27,767 bases of DNA from a virus, in IMG/VR virus record IMGVR_UViG_3300024185_000034, positions 1 to 27,767 of that record; one strand, given 5' to 3'. The translations under genes and the position numbers were made by a program. Below, piece after piece: positions 20,179-27,758 of the stretch. The notes under the pieces were generated by a model, which was not told where the DNA came from, ran no database searches, and saw only the letters and a program-made list of their open reading frames with translations. The stretch's first letter is position 1, and the number at the start of each line of letters is the position of its first letter.

Positions 20179-20398
20179 GTATTGTAAATCAAAGAATACA
20201 TATACTATAAAAGACTGTAAGAATTGTAAGTGTCAATACTATTGGAAACAAGGTATTGGCTCTATACATAATAACGACCACGTATCTAATATTGTTAACG
20301 AAGATACTGAAAGGGTAGAAACACATACTGCTTCTGCAAAGACTTCTCAAGAAGGTAGTGTTACGAATATAGATACTACAAGAATTATTAATAATTAA
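20168..20398 (+). CDS. 76-residue Cys-rich hypothetical protein
   Basis: The N-terminus has C6, C17, C20 and C22 (KDCKNCKCQYYWKQGIGSIH), suggesting a small zinc-binding knuckle. The rest is polar, Thr/Asn-rich and probably disordered. It overlaps the protease gene by 11 bp. Its position among head genes suggests a minor head protein, but no family is recognised. Confidence 0.5.
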   Translation: MRAKYCKSKNTYTIKDCKNCKCQYYWKQGIGSIHNNDHVSNIVNEDTERVETHTASAKTSQEGSVTNIDTTRIINN

Positions 20399-20409
20399 AA
20401 CTAAATTTT

Positions 20410-20853
20410 ATGTTTAAGAACACTAGCTACAATGTTAGACCAGACAGGCATACGTCTGCCGAGATAGCATTGTTAAAGCCAGAAGAAAGTGTTATCGTTT
20501 ACGACACAGATGAAAAAGTAAACAAGTTCTGGAATGGAACTTCTTGGGTAAGTGTAAATGGAGAAAGTGGTCAGAACCTAAGAATAGGTAAATTAGTTAG
20601 TGGTAATACATTAAACGGAGAAAAGATAGATGAGTTTGCAATATGGGATAGCAATCAAGGTGGTAATATATCTAGCATATACAATAGTGGCTCTACATTT
20701 GATTTATCTACATTAACAACAGAACCTAAACATTGGTGGAGAATGGGAGACGGAGATTCATATCCTTACTTGCAAGACAATGGTACTGAGGCTAGTTGCA
20801 TCTTTCAAATGTACAATATGACAAGTGCGAACATAGTAACTGACACTCCGTAA
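20410..20853 (+). CDS. LamG-like decoration or adhesin protein
   Basis: A 147-residue beta-rich protein. The first half (AEIALLKPEESVIVYDTDEK, then FWNGTSWVSV) resembles a short domain common at the start of phage fibre/decoration proteins. The second half (KIDEFAIWDSNQGGNISSIY, then WWRMGDGDSYPYL) resembles ends of LamG/concanavalin-like lectin modules found in marine phages. It would be exposed on the virion and may bind carbohydrate. It sits between protease and scaffold genes, which favours a head decoration role over a tail role. Short length suggests a single domain. Confidence 0.55.
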   Translation: MFKNTSYNVRPDRHTSAEIALLKPEESVIVYDTDEKVNKFWNGTSWVSVNGESGQNLRIGKLVSGNTLNGEKIDEFAIWDSNQGGNISSIYNSGSTFDLSTLTTEPKHWWRMGDGDSYPYLQDNGTEASCIFQMYNMTSANIVTDTP

Positions 20854-20899
20854 CTATTTGGTTATTAGTGTTATATGCTTGAATATAAAACAGTTAAAA

Positions 20900-20919
20900 T
20901 AAAAATAGTTATATTAATA
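20900..20919 (+). promoter_or_regulatory. Late-region motif, copy 4
   Basis: TAAAAATAGTTATATTAATA, 18 bp before the ATG of the scaffold gene at 20938. The first thirteen bases match the other copies; the end is more divergent. It would drive the scaffold-capsid unit. Confidence 0.5.
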
Positions 20920-20937
20920 TATTAAAATCAATCAATT

Positions 20938-21471
20938 ATGAATAGTAAAGAAATTCTTACAAGCATCAAAGAATTAGTAGGTTTATCTAAGGAAGAAGCT
21001 ACTAAAGAAGTTGAGGCTACAGAAGAGGTTATCTTATCTACAGAAGTAATTGCTGAAGAAGTTATCGAAGAAAAAGTTGAAGAAGTAGAGTTATCTACAG
21101 AAGAGACTAAAGAAGAGGTAGTTGAAGAAGCAGTTGAATTAGCTGAAGAAAAAGAAGAGCCTAAAAAAGAAGCTGCACCTGCAGTTGAAGCACCAGTTCA
21201 AATGAACTTTGCAACACAAGAAGAGTTATCTCAAGTTAAACAAGAGTTGTTATCTATGATTAAAGCAATGATGGAAGACAAATCTGATTATGCTGAGGCT
21301 GACGTACCTGCTAAATTATCTGCTGAAGAAAAAGAAGCTGTAGAGCTTTCTGAAGAAGTGGAAGAAGAGGTAGTACATTCTCCTGAAAGTGTAACTGAGA
21401 CTAGACAGAAAAATTTTAACAATAAAGGAATGACTGCTGCCGAACGAGTGTGGTCAATGATTAATAATTAA
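20938..21471 (+). CDS. Acidic scaffold-like protein
   Basis: A 177-residue, extremely Glu-rich protein directly before the major capsid gene, the usual place and character for a scaffolding protein that guides capsid assembly and is then removed. The middle is low-complexity (EEVIEEKVEEVELSTEETKE) with several related ELS/LS-E words (VELSTEE, VELAEE, VELSEE). A predicted coiled coil at ~95-120 (TQEELSQVKQELLSMIKAMM) could mediate dimerisation. The C-terminus (NNKGMTAAERVWSMINN) is conserved-looking and could contact the capsid protein. A late-region motif lies 18 bp upstream. The Glu-rich part resembles disordered scaffolds and gives little homology signal. Confidence 0.7.
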   Translation: MNSKEILTSIKELVGLSKEEATKEVEATEEVILSTEVIAEEVIEEKVEEVELSTEETKEEVVEEAVELAEEKEEPKKEAAPAVEAPVQMNFATQEELSQVKQELLSMIKAMMEDKSDYAEADVPAKLSAEEKEAVELSEEVEEEVVHSPESVTETRQKNFNNKGMTAAERVWSMINN

Positions 21472-21499
21472 TTAAATTAAATTTAAAATTCGCTAAATT

Positions 21500-22450
21500 A
21501 TGGCAACAAGTACAAGTATTACTACTACCTATGCTGGAGAAAGTGCTGGGAAATACATCTCGGCAGCTTTATTAGCTGGTAACACAATCGCTAACGGAGG
21601 TTTAACTATTAGACCAAACGTTAAATTTAAAGAAGTTGTAAAAAGATTAGAATTAGACGGTATCGTAAAAGACGGTACTTGTGATTTCGCTGACACTTCT
21701 ACATTAACACTTACTGAAAGAATCCTTCAACCAGAAGAATTTCAAGTAAACTTAGAATTATGTAAGAAAGATTTCCGTTCTGACTGGGATGCTATCTCAA
21801 TGGGATATTCTGCTTTCGATAACTTACCTTCTTCTTTCCAAGATTATTTAATTGGACACGTTGCTGCTAAAGTAGCACAGAAACAAGAAATCAATGTATG
21901 GAGAGGAGCTAACGCTACTGCTGGAGAGTATGATGGTTTTTCTACTTTATTAGCTGCTGATGCTGATTTACCTGCTTCACAAGAAGTTGCTGGTACTTCT
22001 GTAGATGCTTCTAACGTTGTAGATGAATTAGGAAAAGTTGTAGATGCTATTCCTGCTGCTTTATACGGAAGAGATGACTTAATGATTTATGTTGCTCAAA
22101 ACGTATTTAGAGCTTACAAGAGAGCTTTAGGTGGTTTCCAATCTGGAGGTCAAGGAGCTGCTGGTTTCCAAGATAAAGGAAACAATCAGAATATCAATAT
22201 CGAGAGCTTTGATGGTGTAAAAATCTTTATGGCTAACGGACTTGCTTCTGATACTATGATTGCTACTACTAAAGATAACTTACATTTCGGTACAGGTTTA
22301 ATGTCTGACCAAAACGAAGTTAAGATTTTAGATATGGCTGACTTAGATGGTTCTCAAAACGTAAGAATCATAATGAGGTTTACTGCTGGTGTTCAGTATG
22401 GAATTGTTGAAGATATCGTAACTTACGGAATCTCTAACTCTGCTAACTAA
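21500..22450 (+). CDS. Major capsid protein
   Basis: A 316-residue protein of HK97-fold character. Segments include PNVKFKEVVKRLELDGIVKD, then LQPEEFQVNLELCKKDFRSD, FQDYLIGHVAAKVAQKQEIN (a helical spine) and DDLMIYVAQNVFRAYKRALG, with a beta-rich C-terminus ending in GVQYGIVEDIVTYGI. This is the pattern of Bacteroidetes phage capsids. The gene lies 28 bp after the scaffold and is followed by a strong terminator. Isoleucine is nearly always ATT or ATC, whereas ATA dominates most other genes here, consistent with selection for high expression. Identity by context and sequence character is good; no maturation cleavage site is identified. Confidence 0.85.
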   Translation: MATSTSITTTYAGESAGKYISAALLAGNTIANGGLTIRPNVKFKEVVKRLELDGIVKDGTCDFADTSTLTLTERILQPEEFQVNLELCKKDFRSDWDAISMGYSAFDNLPSSFQDYLIGHVAAKVAQKQEINVWRGANATAGEYDGFSTLLAADADLPASQEVAGTSVDASNVVDELGKVVDAIPAALYGRDDLMIYVAQNVFRAYKRALGGFQSGGQGAAGFQDKGNNQNINIESFDGVKIFMANGLASDTMIATTKDNLHFGTGLMSDQNEVKILDMADLDGSQNVRIIMRFTAGVQYGIVEDIVTYGISNSAN

Positions 22451-22468
22451 GATTAGTATAAATAAACT

Positions 22469-22499
22469 AAAAGGGTAGGTTTAACTATCTGCCCTTTTT
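22469..22499 (+). terminator. Intrinsic terminator after the capsid gene
   Basis: AAAAGGGTAG (22469-22478) pairs with the following CTGCCCTTTT segment (22489-22498), with one G-T pair, closing a short AT-rich loop and followed by T5. It ends the transcript after the capsid gene but allows some read-through, since the next gene has no late-region motif. Confidence 0.75.
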
Positions 22500-22523
22500 A
22501 TTAACTTTTAAAAATATAATATA

Positions 22524-23048
22524 ATGAGTTGTGATATTTCAAGAGGACGTTTAGAGCCTTGTAAAGATTCAGTTGGTGGATTAAACGCTGTTTATTTCAT
22601 TAACAAAGGAGGAATAACTGCTGGTTATGACGTTACTGATACTGACGTTATTGATGACCTAGGTTCTCCTACTGCTTATAAATTTGATATTAAAGGTGGT
22701 TCTACATATACAGAAAACATTACCTCTTCAAGAGAGAATGGAACTACTACCTTTGAGCAAGTTTTAGAGCTTCAATTGACAAAATTAACTAAAGAAGACC
22801 ACAAGACGGTTAAGTTATTAGCTTACGGTAGTCCTCACATTTTAATCGAAGACAATAACGGAAACGTATTTGTTGCAGGTTTAGAACACGGATTAGATGT
22901 ATCTGGTGGTACTATCGTTTCTGGAGCTGCTATGGGAGATATGAGCGGATATACTTTAACATTCTCAGGAATGGAGAAGGCTCCTGCTAACTTCATAAAA
23001 GATGGAGACTTAGCTGCTGCTGGTGTATCAGTTACTGTTGGTGTTTAA
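22524..23048 (+). CDS. Probable major tail tube (or second major virion) protein
   Basis: A 174-residue protein of beta character: FDIKGGSTYTENITSSRENG, TTFEQVLELQLTKLTKED, SPHILIEDNNGNVFVAGLEH and AMGDMSGYTLTFSGMEKAPA. The closing pattern, TLTFSGMEKAPANF, resembles tail tube proteins. Codon choice follows the capsid gene, with few ATA, so it is probably made in large amounts, fitting a tube or decoration protein. Terminators stand on both sides. Tail tube genes usually lie next to the tape measure, so a capsid accessory remains an alternative. The start is ATG at 22524 following an A-rich leader. Confidence 0.6.
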   Translation: MSCDISRGRLEPCKDSVGGLNAVYFINKGGITAGYDVTDTDVIDDLGSPTAYKFDIKGGSTYTENITSSRENGTTTFEQVLELQLTKLTKEDHKTVKLLAYGSPHILIEDNNGNVFVAGLEHGLDVSGGTIVSGAAMGDMSGYTLTFSGMEKAPANFIKDGDLAAAGVSVTVGV

Positions 23049-23069
23049 TAACCAATAAATCAATTATTT

Positions 23070-23099
23070 AAAAGCCTTGCATTATGTGAGGCTTTTTTT
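23070..23099 (+). terminator. Intrinsic terminator after the tube-like gene
   Basis: AAAAGCCT (23070-23077) and AGGCTTTT (23089-23096) form an 8-bp stem with an 11-nt loop, followed by a T tract to 23099. A textbook hairpin, just before late-region motif copy 5. Confidence 0.85.
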
Positions 23100-23117
23100 A
23101 TTATAAAACAAAATAAT

Positions 23118-23136
23118 TAAAACTAGTTATCTTAGT
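23118..23136 (+). promoter_or_regulatory. Late-region motif, copy 5
   Basis: TAAAACTAGTTATCTTAGT directly abuts the ATG at 23137, exactly as copy 1 abuts 245 (19 nt from motif start to ATG). It follows the strong terminator and would restart transcription for the portal block. Confidence 0.6.
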
Positions 23137-23493
23137 ATGATAATATTACAACCAATAACAACATCTCAAACTATATCTATAATGCCTAGAGTAGACTTAT
23201 CTACTGTAATAACATTATCTATTAAATTAAGAAGAGATGGAGATGCTAAGTCAGATACAATAACTGACGCAGTAGTAGGTAGTGATAATGATTTCACAAC
23301 ATTAGAATTCTCTAGTTCTATATTTTCTGAAGGCTCTACTTATTTTATGGAGATAGAAGCTGACGACAATCTAGCATATAGAGATAAAATATTCTGTACT
23401 AGTCAAGATGATTATACTGTTAAACATATAGTATCACAAGACAGATATATACAACCTACAGGAGAGATAAATGATAACACATATATTATATAA
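23137..23493 (+). CDS. 118-residue hypothetical protein upstream of portal
   Basis: A beta-rich protein: RVDLSTVITLSIKLRRDGDA, FTTLEFSSSIFSEGSTYFME and DDYTVKHIVSQDRYIQPTGE. The size and strand pattern suggest a small immunoglobulin-like or connector domain. The start lies against the late-region motif, and the stop shares a base with the portal start (TAATG), so it is coupled to portal synthesis. A head decoration, spike or connector role is possible; no family recognised. Confidence 0.6.
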   Translation: MIILQPITTSQTISIMPRVDLSTVITLSIKLRRDGDAKSDTITDAVVGSDNDFTTLEFSSSIFSEGSTYFMEIEADDNLAYRDKIFCTSQDDYTVKHIVSQDRYIQPTGEINDNTYII

Positions 23494-25241
23494 TGAAAGA
23501 TAATAAGAAGCAACAAAATGTAAGGATACTTAATTTATCATCTTACGAAGCACCAGAAGTAAAAGAAGTTCACAATAGAGATTGGGTTTCTTGGGGTGCT
23601 GATAATAATTATTTTGGTAGACTTATAGAATTAGATACTTCTAGCCCAACTAATGCTAGATGTAATAACGGTATAGCTGATATGGTATTTGGTAGAGGTA
23701 TAGAATCTACTAACTCTGAGTTATTACCAGAACATTATGTAAGAATGAAAAAACTATTAAGACCTAGAGAAATTAAAAAGGTAGTAATAGATAGAAAGAA
23801 ATTAGGACAAGGTGCAATTAAACTAACCTACAATAGAAATAAAACTAAGATATTAAAAGTATCTCACTTTCCTATGGAGACTTTAAGAGCTGAGAAAGCT
23901 AACTCTAAAGGAATTATACAAGCATACTACTACCATCCTAATTGGGCAGATGCTAAACCTAGTGATAAGCCTAAAAGAATACCTTGTTTCAAACACGGAG
24001 GTAAATCACAAAGAGAAGAGATATATGTAATTAAGCCTTATAGAAGTGGTTTCTACTATTACTCTACTCCTGATTACCAAGCTTGTTTACAATATGCTGA
24101 TTTAGAATGTGAAGTATCTAACTACCATATATCTAATATACAAAATGGATTAGCTCCTAGTTTATTTATTAACTTTAACAATGGTATTCCTAACGAAGAA
24201 ACACAAGGTGCTATTGAAAGAAAGATTAATGATAAGTTTTCTGGTAGCTCTAATGCAGGTAGAACTATTATAGCATTTAACGAGTCTAAAGAAACTCAAG
24301 CAGAAATAGAAGCTATACACTTACCTGATGCTCACGCACAGTATCAATTCTTATCTGATGAAGCTAGAGAAAAGATTATGTTAGGACACGGTATTGTATC
24401 TCCTATCTTATTAGGTATTAAAGACAATACAGGATTTGGTAACAATGCAGAAGAATTAAGAACAGCATCTGTATTAATGGACAATGTAATTATTAGACCA
24501 TTCCAAGATGAGATTAAATACTGTTTAGAAGATATATTAGACTTTAACGGTATTACACAAGATTTATACTTTGTAACATTACAACCAATAGAGTTTACAG
24601 AATTAGATAACATATCTACTAAGATTAGAAAAGAAGAAGAAACTGGAGAGAAATTATCTTCACAAGTTAATGAGGACTTTTCTGAAGAACAAGGAGATGA
24701 TATGCTAGAGCAGTTAGAAGGCTTAGGAGAGGTTTTAAGCGATGATTGGGAAGTTGTGCATAGCGAAATATATTCAGAGGATATAAGTGACGTTAGAATG
24801 GCTACAATTAAGTCTAGCAACAAATCATCTAAAGAGGATAGTGATATCTATAAAATTAGATATGCTTATATGCCAGTAAGAAGTAATCCTAATAGTAGAG
24901 ACTTCTGTAAAAAGATGGAAACATTTACTTCTAGAAATATAGTATTTAGAAAAGAAGATATTAATATGATGTCTTTTAGAGGTGTAAATAAAGAGTTAGG
25001 TCATAACAAACAGAACTATAGCTTACTTAAATTTAAAGGAGGTAAAAACTGTCATCACTACTGGGAGTTAAGAGTATTTAAATTAAAAGGAGATAAAAGA
25101 GTAGACCCTAATTCAGCTTATGAGAAAGGTTTAAAACAACCTAACAATCCAGATGAAATGGGAGAAAGAATGATTGACAGAGATGATAACGGTGCTTACA
25201 GAAGTACATTAAGTAAAATTAAAAACATATTAGGACTATGA
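23493..25241 (+). CDS. Portal protein with C-terminal Cys/His domain
   Basis: A 582-residue protein forming the ring through which DNA enters and leaves the head. Portal character shows in SPTNARCNNGIADMVFGRG, DRKKLGQGAIKLTYNRNKTK, SNIQNGLAPSLFINFNNGIP and GIVSPILLGIKDNTGFGNNA, followed by ELRTASVLMDNVIIRPFQDE. From about residue 450 a second domain appears (YKIRYAYMPVRSNPNSRDFC; DINMMSFRGVNKELGHNKQN; GGKNCHHYWELRVFKLK) with Cys and His that could bind metal, resembling minor-head or protease-related modules. The gene is followed at once by a connector gene (ATGA overlap). Its distance from terL is atypical. Confidence 0.85.
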   Translation: MKDNKKQQNVRILNLSSYEAPEVKEVHNRDWVSWGADNNYFGRLIELDTSSPTNARCNNGIADMVFGRGIESTNSELLPEHYVRMKKLLRPREIKKVVIDRKKLGQGAIKLTYNRNKTKILKVSHFPMETLRAEKANSKGIIQAYYYHPNWADAKPSDKPKRIPCFKHGGKSQREEIYVIKPYRSGFYYYSTPDYQACLQYADLECEVSNYHISNIQNGLAPSLFINFNNGIPNEETQGAIERKINDKFSGSSNAGRTIIAFNESKETQAEIEAIHLPDAHAQYQFLSDEAREKIMLGHGIVSPILLGIKDNTGFGNNAEELRTASVLMDNVIIRPFQDEIKYCLEDILDFNGITQDLYFVTLQPIEFTELDNISTKIRKEEETGEKLSSQVNEDFSEEQGDDMLEQLEGLGEVLSDDWEVVHSEIYSEDISDVRMATIKSSNKSSKEDSDIYKIRYAYMPVRSNPNSRDFCKKMETFTSRNIVFRKEDINMMSFRGVNKELGHNKQNYSLLKFKGGKNCHHYWELRVFKLKGDKRVDPNSAYEKGLKQPNNPDEMGERMIDRDDNGAYRSTLSKIKNILGL

Positions 25242-25750
25242 AAGCATTATTCATAAGTATAGCAGACTTAAAAGCTAAGTCTATAATAGACGGTAACACA
25301 GATGCAGATAAGCTAATTCATCAAATTGAAGTAGCACAAGATATGCATATACAAAACTACTTAGGTGGTAAACTATATGACAAGCTACAAGACTTAATAT
25401 TATCTGGAGATATAGACTTACCTGCTAATAGTGATTATAAAGCTCTTAGAGACGATTATATTAAGCCTATGCTAATATGGTTCACTCAATTAGAGTACTT
25501 ACCATTTGCTATGTTTAAAATAGATAATGGAGGTATAAACAGACATAGAGGACAAGAGTCAGATACGGTAGACTTTAGAGATGTAGATAGAATGCAGAGT
25601 AAGATTACAGATAGAGCAGAGTTCTATACTAAAAGATTTATAGATTATATCTGCTTTAACAGCCAGAAGTTTCCAGAGTACAATAATAATAGTAATGGAG
25701 ATATGTATCCTGATAAAGATGCAGATAGCTTCTCAAGTTTTGTATTATAA
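25238..25750 (+). CDS. Head-tail connector/adaptor protein
   Basis: A 170-residue, mostly helical protein starting MKALFISIADLKAKSIIDGN, then HQIEVAQDMHIQNYLGGKLY, the pattern of DUF6712-type phage proteins that I would place as head completion adaptors. It overlaps the portal gene end (ATGA), the expected order for an adaptor that sits below the portal ring. The middle (DYIKPMLIWFTQLEYLPFAM) is a helical hairpin and the C-terminus is polar. Function is inferred from family and position. Confidence 0.65.
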   Translation: MKALFISIADLKAKSIIDGNTDADKLIHQIEVAQDMHIQNYLGGKLYDKLQDLILSGDIDLPANSDYKALRDDYIKPMLIWFTQLEYLPFAMFKIDNGGINRHRGQESDTVDFRDVDRMQSKITDRAEFYTKRFIDYICFNSQKFPEYNNNSNGDMYPDKDADSFSSFVL

Positions 25751-25751
25751 G

Positions 25752-25868
25752 ATGAAGAGAAAGTATAAAACAAAGAAAAAGAATATAGTAAATTTAGATA
25801 AATTCTATAATAAGTTTAATAAAGAAATAAAAGACAAAGACAATGGCAAACGAAATATACGAGAATAG
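25752..25868 (+). CDS. Possible 38-residue basic peptide
   Basis: The peptide starts MKRKYKTKKKNIVNLDKFYN, a strongly basic ORF that begins one base after the connector stop (TAAGATG). It overlaps the next gene by 26 bp in another frame. Low complexity makes it doubtful, but the tight start position is like other accepted small genes here. It could simply be a linker. Confidence 0.3.
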   Translation: MKRKYKTKKKNIVNLDKFYNKFNKEIKDKDNGKRNIRE

Positions 25869-26106
25869 TTGGTGGGGTAGTCCTACTTCTACAGGTTGGG
25901 GTAGTATTTACTATGAGTATGCAGTAATAGTTCCCTCTGAAGTAACAACTAGATTTAGTGATAGAGTAATTGCTGATGGTGGTGTAGTAGAGTCTTTAGA
26001 TTGTATTGATAGAAATATTGATTTAAAATCTGATAACTGGACTTATTACTTTAGAGTAACTGATGATGGAGGTATAGTAGAATCTTTAGAATGTGTAACA
26101 ATATAA
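25843..26106 (+). CDS. Small virion protein with duplicated DGG-VESL-C motif
   Basis: An 87-residue protein with a Trp/Gly-rich start (SWWGSPTSTGWGS) and a repeated motif: IADGGVVESLDCI at ~43-55 and TDDGGIVESLECV at ~73-85. Similar DGG-xVES(L/I)xC motifs appear in small virion or tail-fibre-associated proteins of flavobacterial phages, from general knowledge. The two copies suggest internal duplication. It sits between the connector and the large adhesin, consistent with a tail-tip or fibre role. Confidence 0.55.
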   Translation: MANEIYENSWWGSPTSTGWGSIYYEYAVIVPSEVTTRFSDRVIADGGVVESLDCIDRNIDLKSDNWTYYFRVTDDGGIVESLECVTI

Positions 26107-26137
26107 ATAAAAATAATATAATTAAAATAAATTAAAA

Positions 26138-27706
26138 ATGGCAATACCAAGTTTAGCAATGATACCTTCAGGGTATAAAGACGGGAAAGTATATAGTGTA
26201 CTTCCTAGCAATGGAGACGGAGACTTTACGTTCTCTAGAGGCTCTAATGCAACAAGAGTGAATAAAAATGGTTTAATAGAAACAATGCCTTTAGAGCTAG
26301 GAGAAGAGTTAGTTACTAATGGAGATTTTGCAACTGATAGTGATTGGATTAAGGGAAGCGGTTGGAGTATTAGTGGTGGTGAAGCAAATTGTTCTGGTAG
26401 TGGTACTGGTCAAGTTTTATACCAGCAGAATATAATGCCTTTAGGTACTAAATATAAAATAACAGTTACAGTATCTTCGTTTGTATCTGGATATTTATCT
26501 GCTTTCGGAGGGGATTGGGATACTGAAATTATACAATCAAACGGCACTTTTACAAGATACACGAAATCTCTTTCTGTAAATACTGGTTTTGTTGGTAATA
26601 ATTTCATAGGCTCAATAGACAACGTATCAGTAAAAGAAGTTATATCTGGCTTAGACACACCTAGACTAGACTATTCAGATAGTTCTTGTCCTAGTTTATT
26701 ATTAGAGCCACAGAGGACTAATTATTTAACTCAATCTAATCAGTTTGATACTACTTGGAATTTAGATAATATAACTATTTCAAGTAATGAAACTGGTGTT
26801 GGAGGAAGTGTAGATGCGTGGAAATTAATTCCAAACACAGTAAATACATCTCATAGAATTACAAATTCAATAAGTGGTACTCAAAATTTAGCGGTTACTT
26901 TATCTGTTTATGCTAAAGCAGATGGTTATAACTTTTTAAGAATTTCTGAAAATGGTTCTACTGGAGATTATGCAACATTTAATATTTTAGATGGTATCGT
27001 TGAAAGCAATACAAGTTCAGAAGCAAAGATTGAAAGCGTAGGTAATGGATGGTACAGATGTTCAAGTTCTATTATCGCAACCACATCTCATAGGTTTGAT
27101 ATGTATGTAATGCAATCTGCCACAATTCAAGAACCTTGGTCTGGAGATGGAACAAGTGGAATTTATGTGTTTGGCGCACAAGTAGAAGAAGGCGGTTACG
27201 CTACATCGTATATTCCTACATCTGGAAGTGCAGTAACGAGGTTGGGTGATGAGTGCACTAATGCAGGTAACGACCAAGTAATAAACTCTAGTGAAGGTGT
27301 GTTATATGCAGAGATAAGTACAAAAACAGATGATGCAGATAAGGCTATATCAATAAGCGACGGAAGTACTAACAATAGAATATGGGTTGGTTATAGTACT
27401 ATTAATAAGAGAGCTTACGCTTTAGGTTATTCGGGTAGCACGCTTCAGTTTGTTTTTTTTAAAAATTTAGTAAACGAAGAAGATATGATTAAAGTAGCTT
27501 GTAGATATAAACAAGACGACTTCAGTTTTTGGGTTGATGGTGTTAAAGAAGGAGAAGATACAAGTGGATTGACCCCCATAGGTATGAATGAATTAAGTTT
27601 TAATATAGGAACTGTTAGTGGTAGTTTCTATGGAAACGTTAAAGACGTAAGAGTTTACAACACAGCATTAACAGATGCAGAATTAGAAGAATTAACAACA
27701 CTATAA
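26138..27706 (+). CDS. Tail fibre/adhesin with carbohydrate-binding-like modules
   Basis: A 522-residue beta-rich protein. Its N-terminus includes MIPSGYKDGKVYSVLPSNGD and GDFTFSRGSNATRVNKNGLI, common at the start of marine phage adhesins. The middle (LVTNGDFATDSDWIKGSGWS; VTLSVYAKADGYNFLRISEN) resembles CBM4/9-type carbohydrate-binding folds. A conserved-looking FGAQVEEGGYATSYIPTSGS links to a C-terminal LamG/concanavalin-like lectin domain (FSFWVDGVKEG; GNVKDVRVYNTALTDAELEE). It would recognise host surface glycans. A hairpin terminator follows. No chaperone or peptidase domain is evident. The last module ends in the typical AELEELTTL helix. Confidence 0.8.
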   Translation: MAIPSLAMIPSGYKDGKVYSVLPSNGDGDFTFSRGSNATRVNKNGLIETMPLELGEELVTNGDFATDSDWIKGSGWSISGGEANCSGSGTGQVLYQQNIMPLGTKYKITVTVSSFVSGYLSAFGGDWDTEIIQSNGTFTRYTKSLSVNTGFVGNNFIGSIDNVSVKEVISGLDTPRLDYSDSSCPSLLLEPQRTNYLTQSNQFDTTWNLDNITISSNETGVGGSVDAWKLIPNTVNTSHRITNSISGTQNLAVTLSVYAKADGYNFLRISENGSTGDYATFNILDGIVESNTSSEAKIESVGNGWYRCSSSIIATTSHRFDMYVMQSATIQEPWSGDGTSGIYVFGAQVEEGGYATSYIPTSGSAVTRLGDECTNAGNDQVINSSEGVLYAEISTKTDDADKAISISDGSTNNRIWVGYSTINKRAYALGYSGSTLQFVFFKNLVNEEDMIKVACRYKQDDFSFWVDGVKEGEDTSGLTPIGMNELSFNIGTVSGSFYGNVKDVRVYNTALTDAELEELTTL

Positions 27707-27714
27707 AAGTAACA

Positions 27715-27743
27715 ATTACCCTCGTTTAACTATCGGGGGTAAT
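27715..27743. terminator. Hairpin after the adhesin gene
   Basis: ATTACCCTCG (27715-27724) and CGGGGGTAAT (27734-27743) form a 10-bp stem with one G-T pair and a nine-base loop. No T tract follows on the plus strand (AATAAATAAATAATT), so termination efficiency is uncertain, but the stem is strong and lies 9 bp past the stop. Confidence 0.55.
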
Positions 27744-27758
27744 AATAAATAAATAATT

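Noticed and set aside
20410-21471. Diversity-generating retroelement variable region in the adhesin-like genes
   Set aside because: No reverse transcriptase and no matching template repeat is visible in the window.
24344-24823. 159-residue leftward open frame inside the portal gene
   Set aside because: Ser/Leu-rich antisense shadow of the portal coding sequence.
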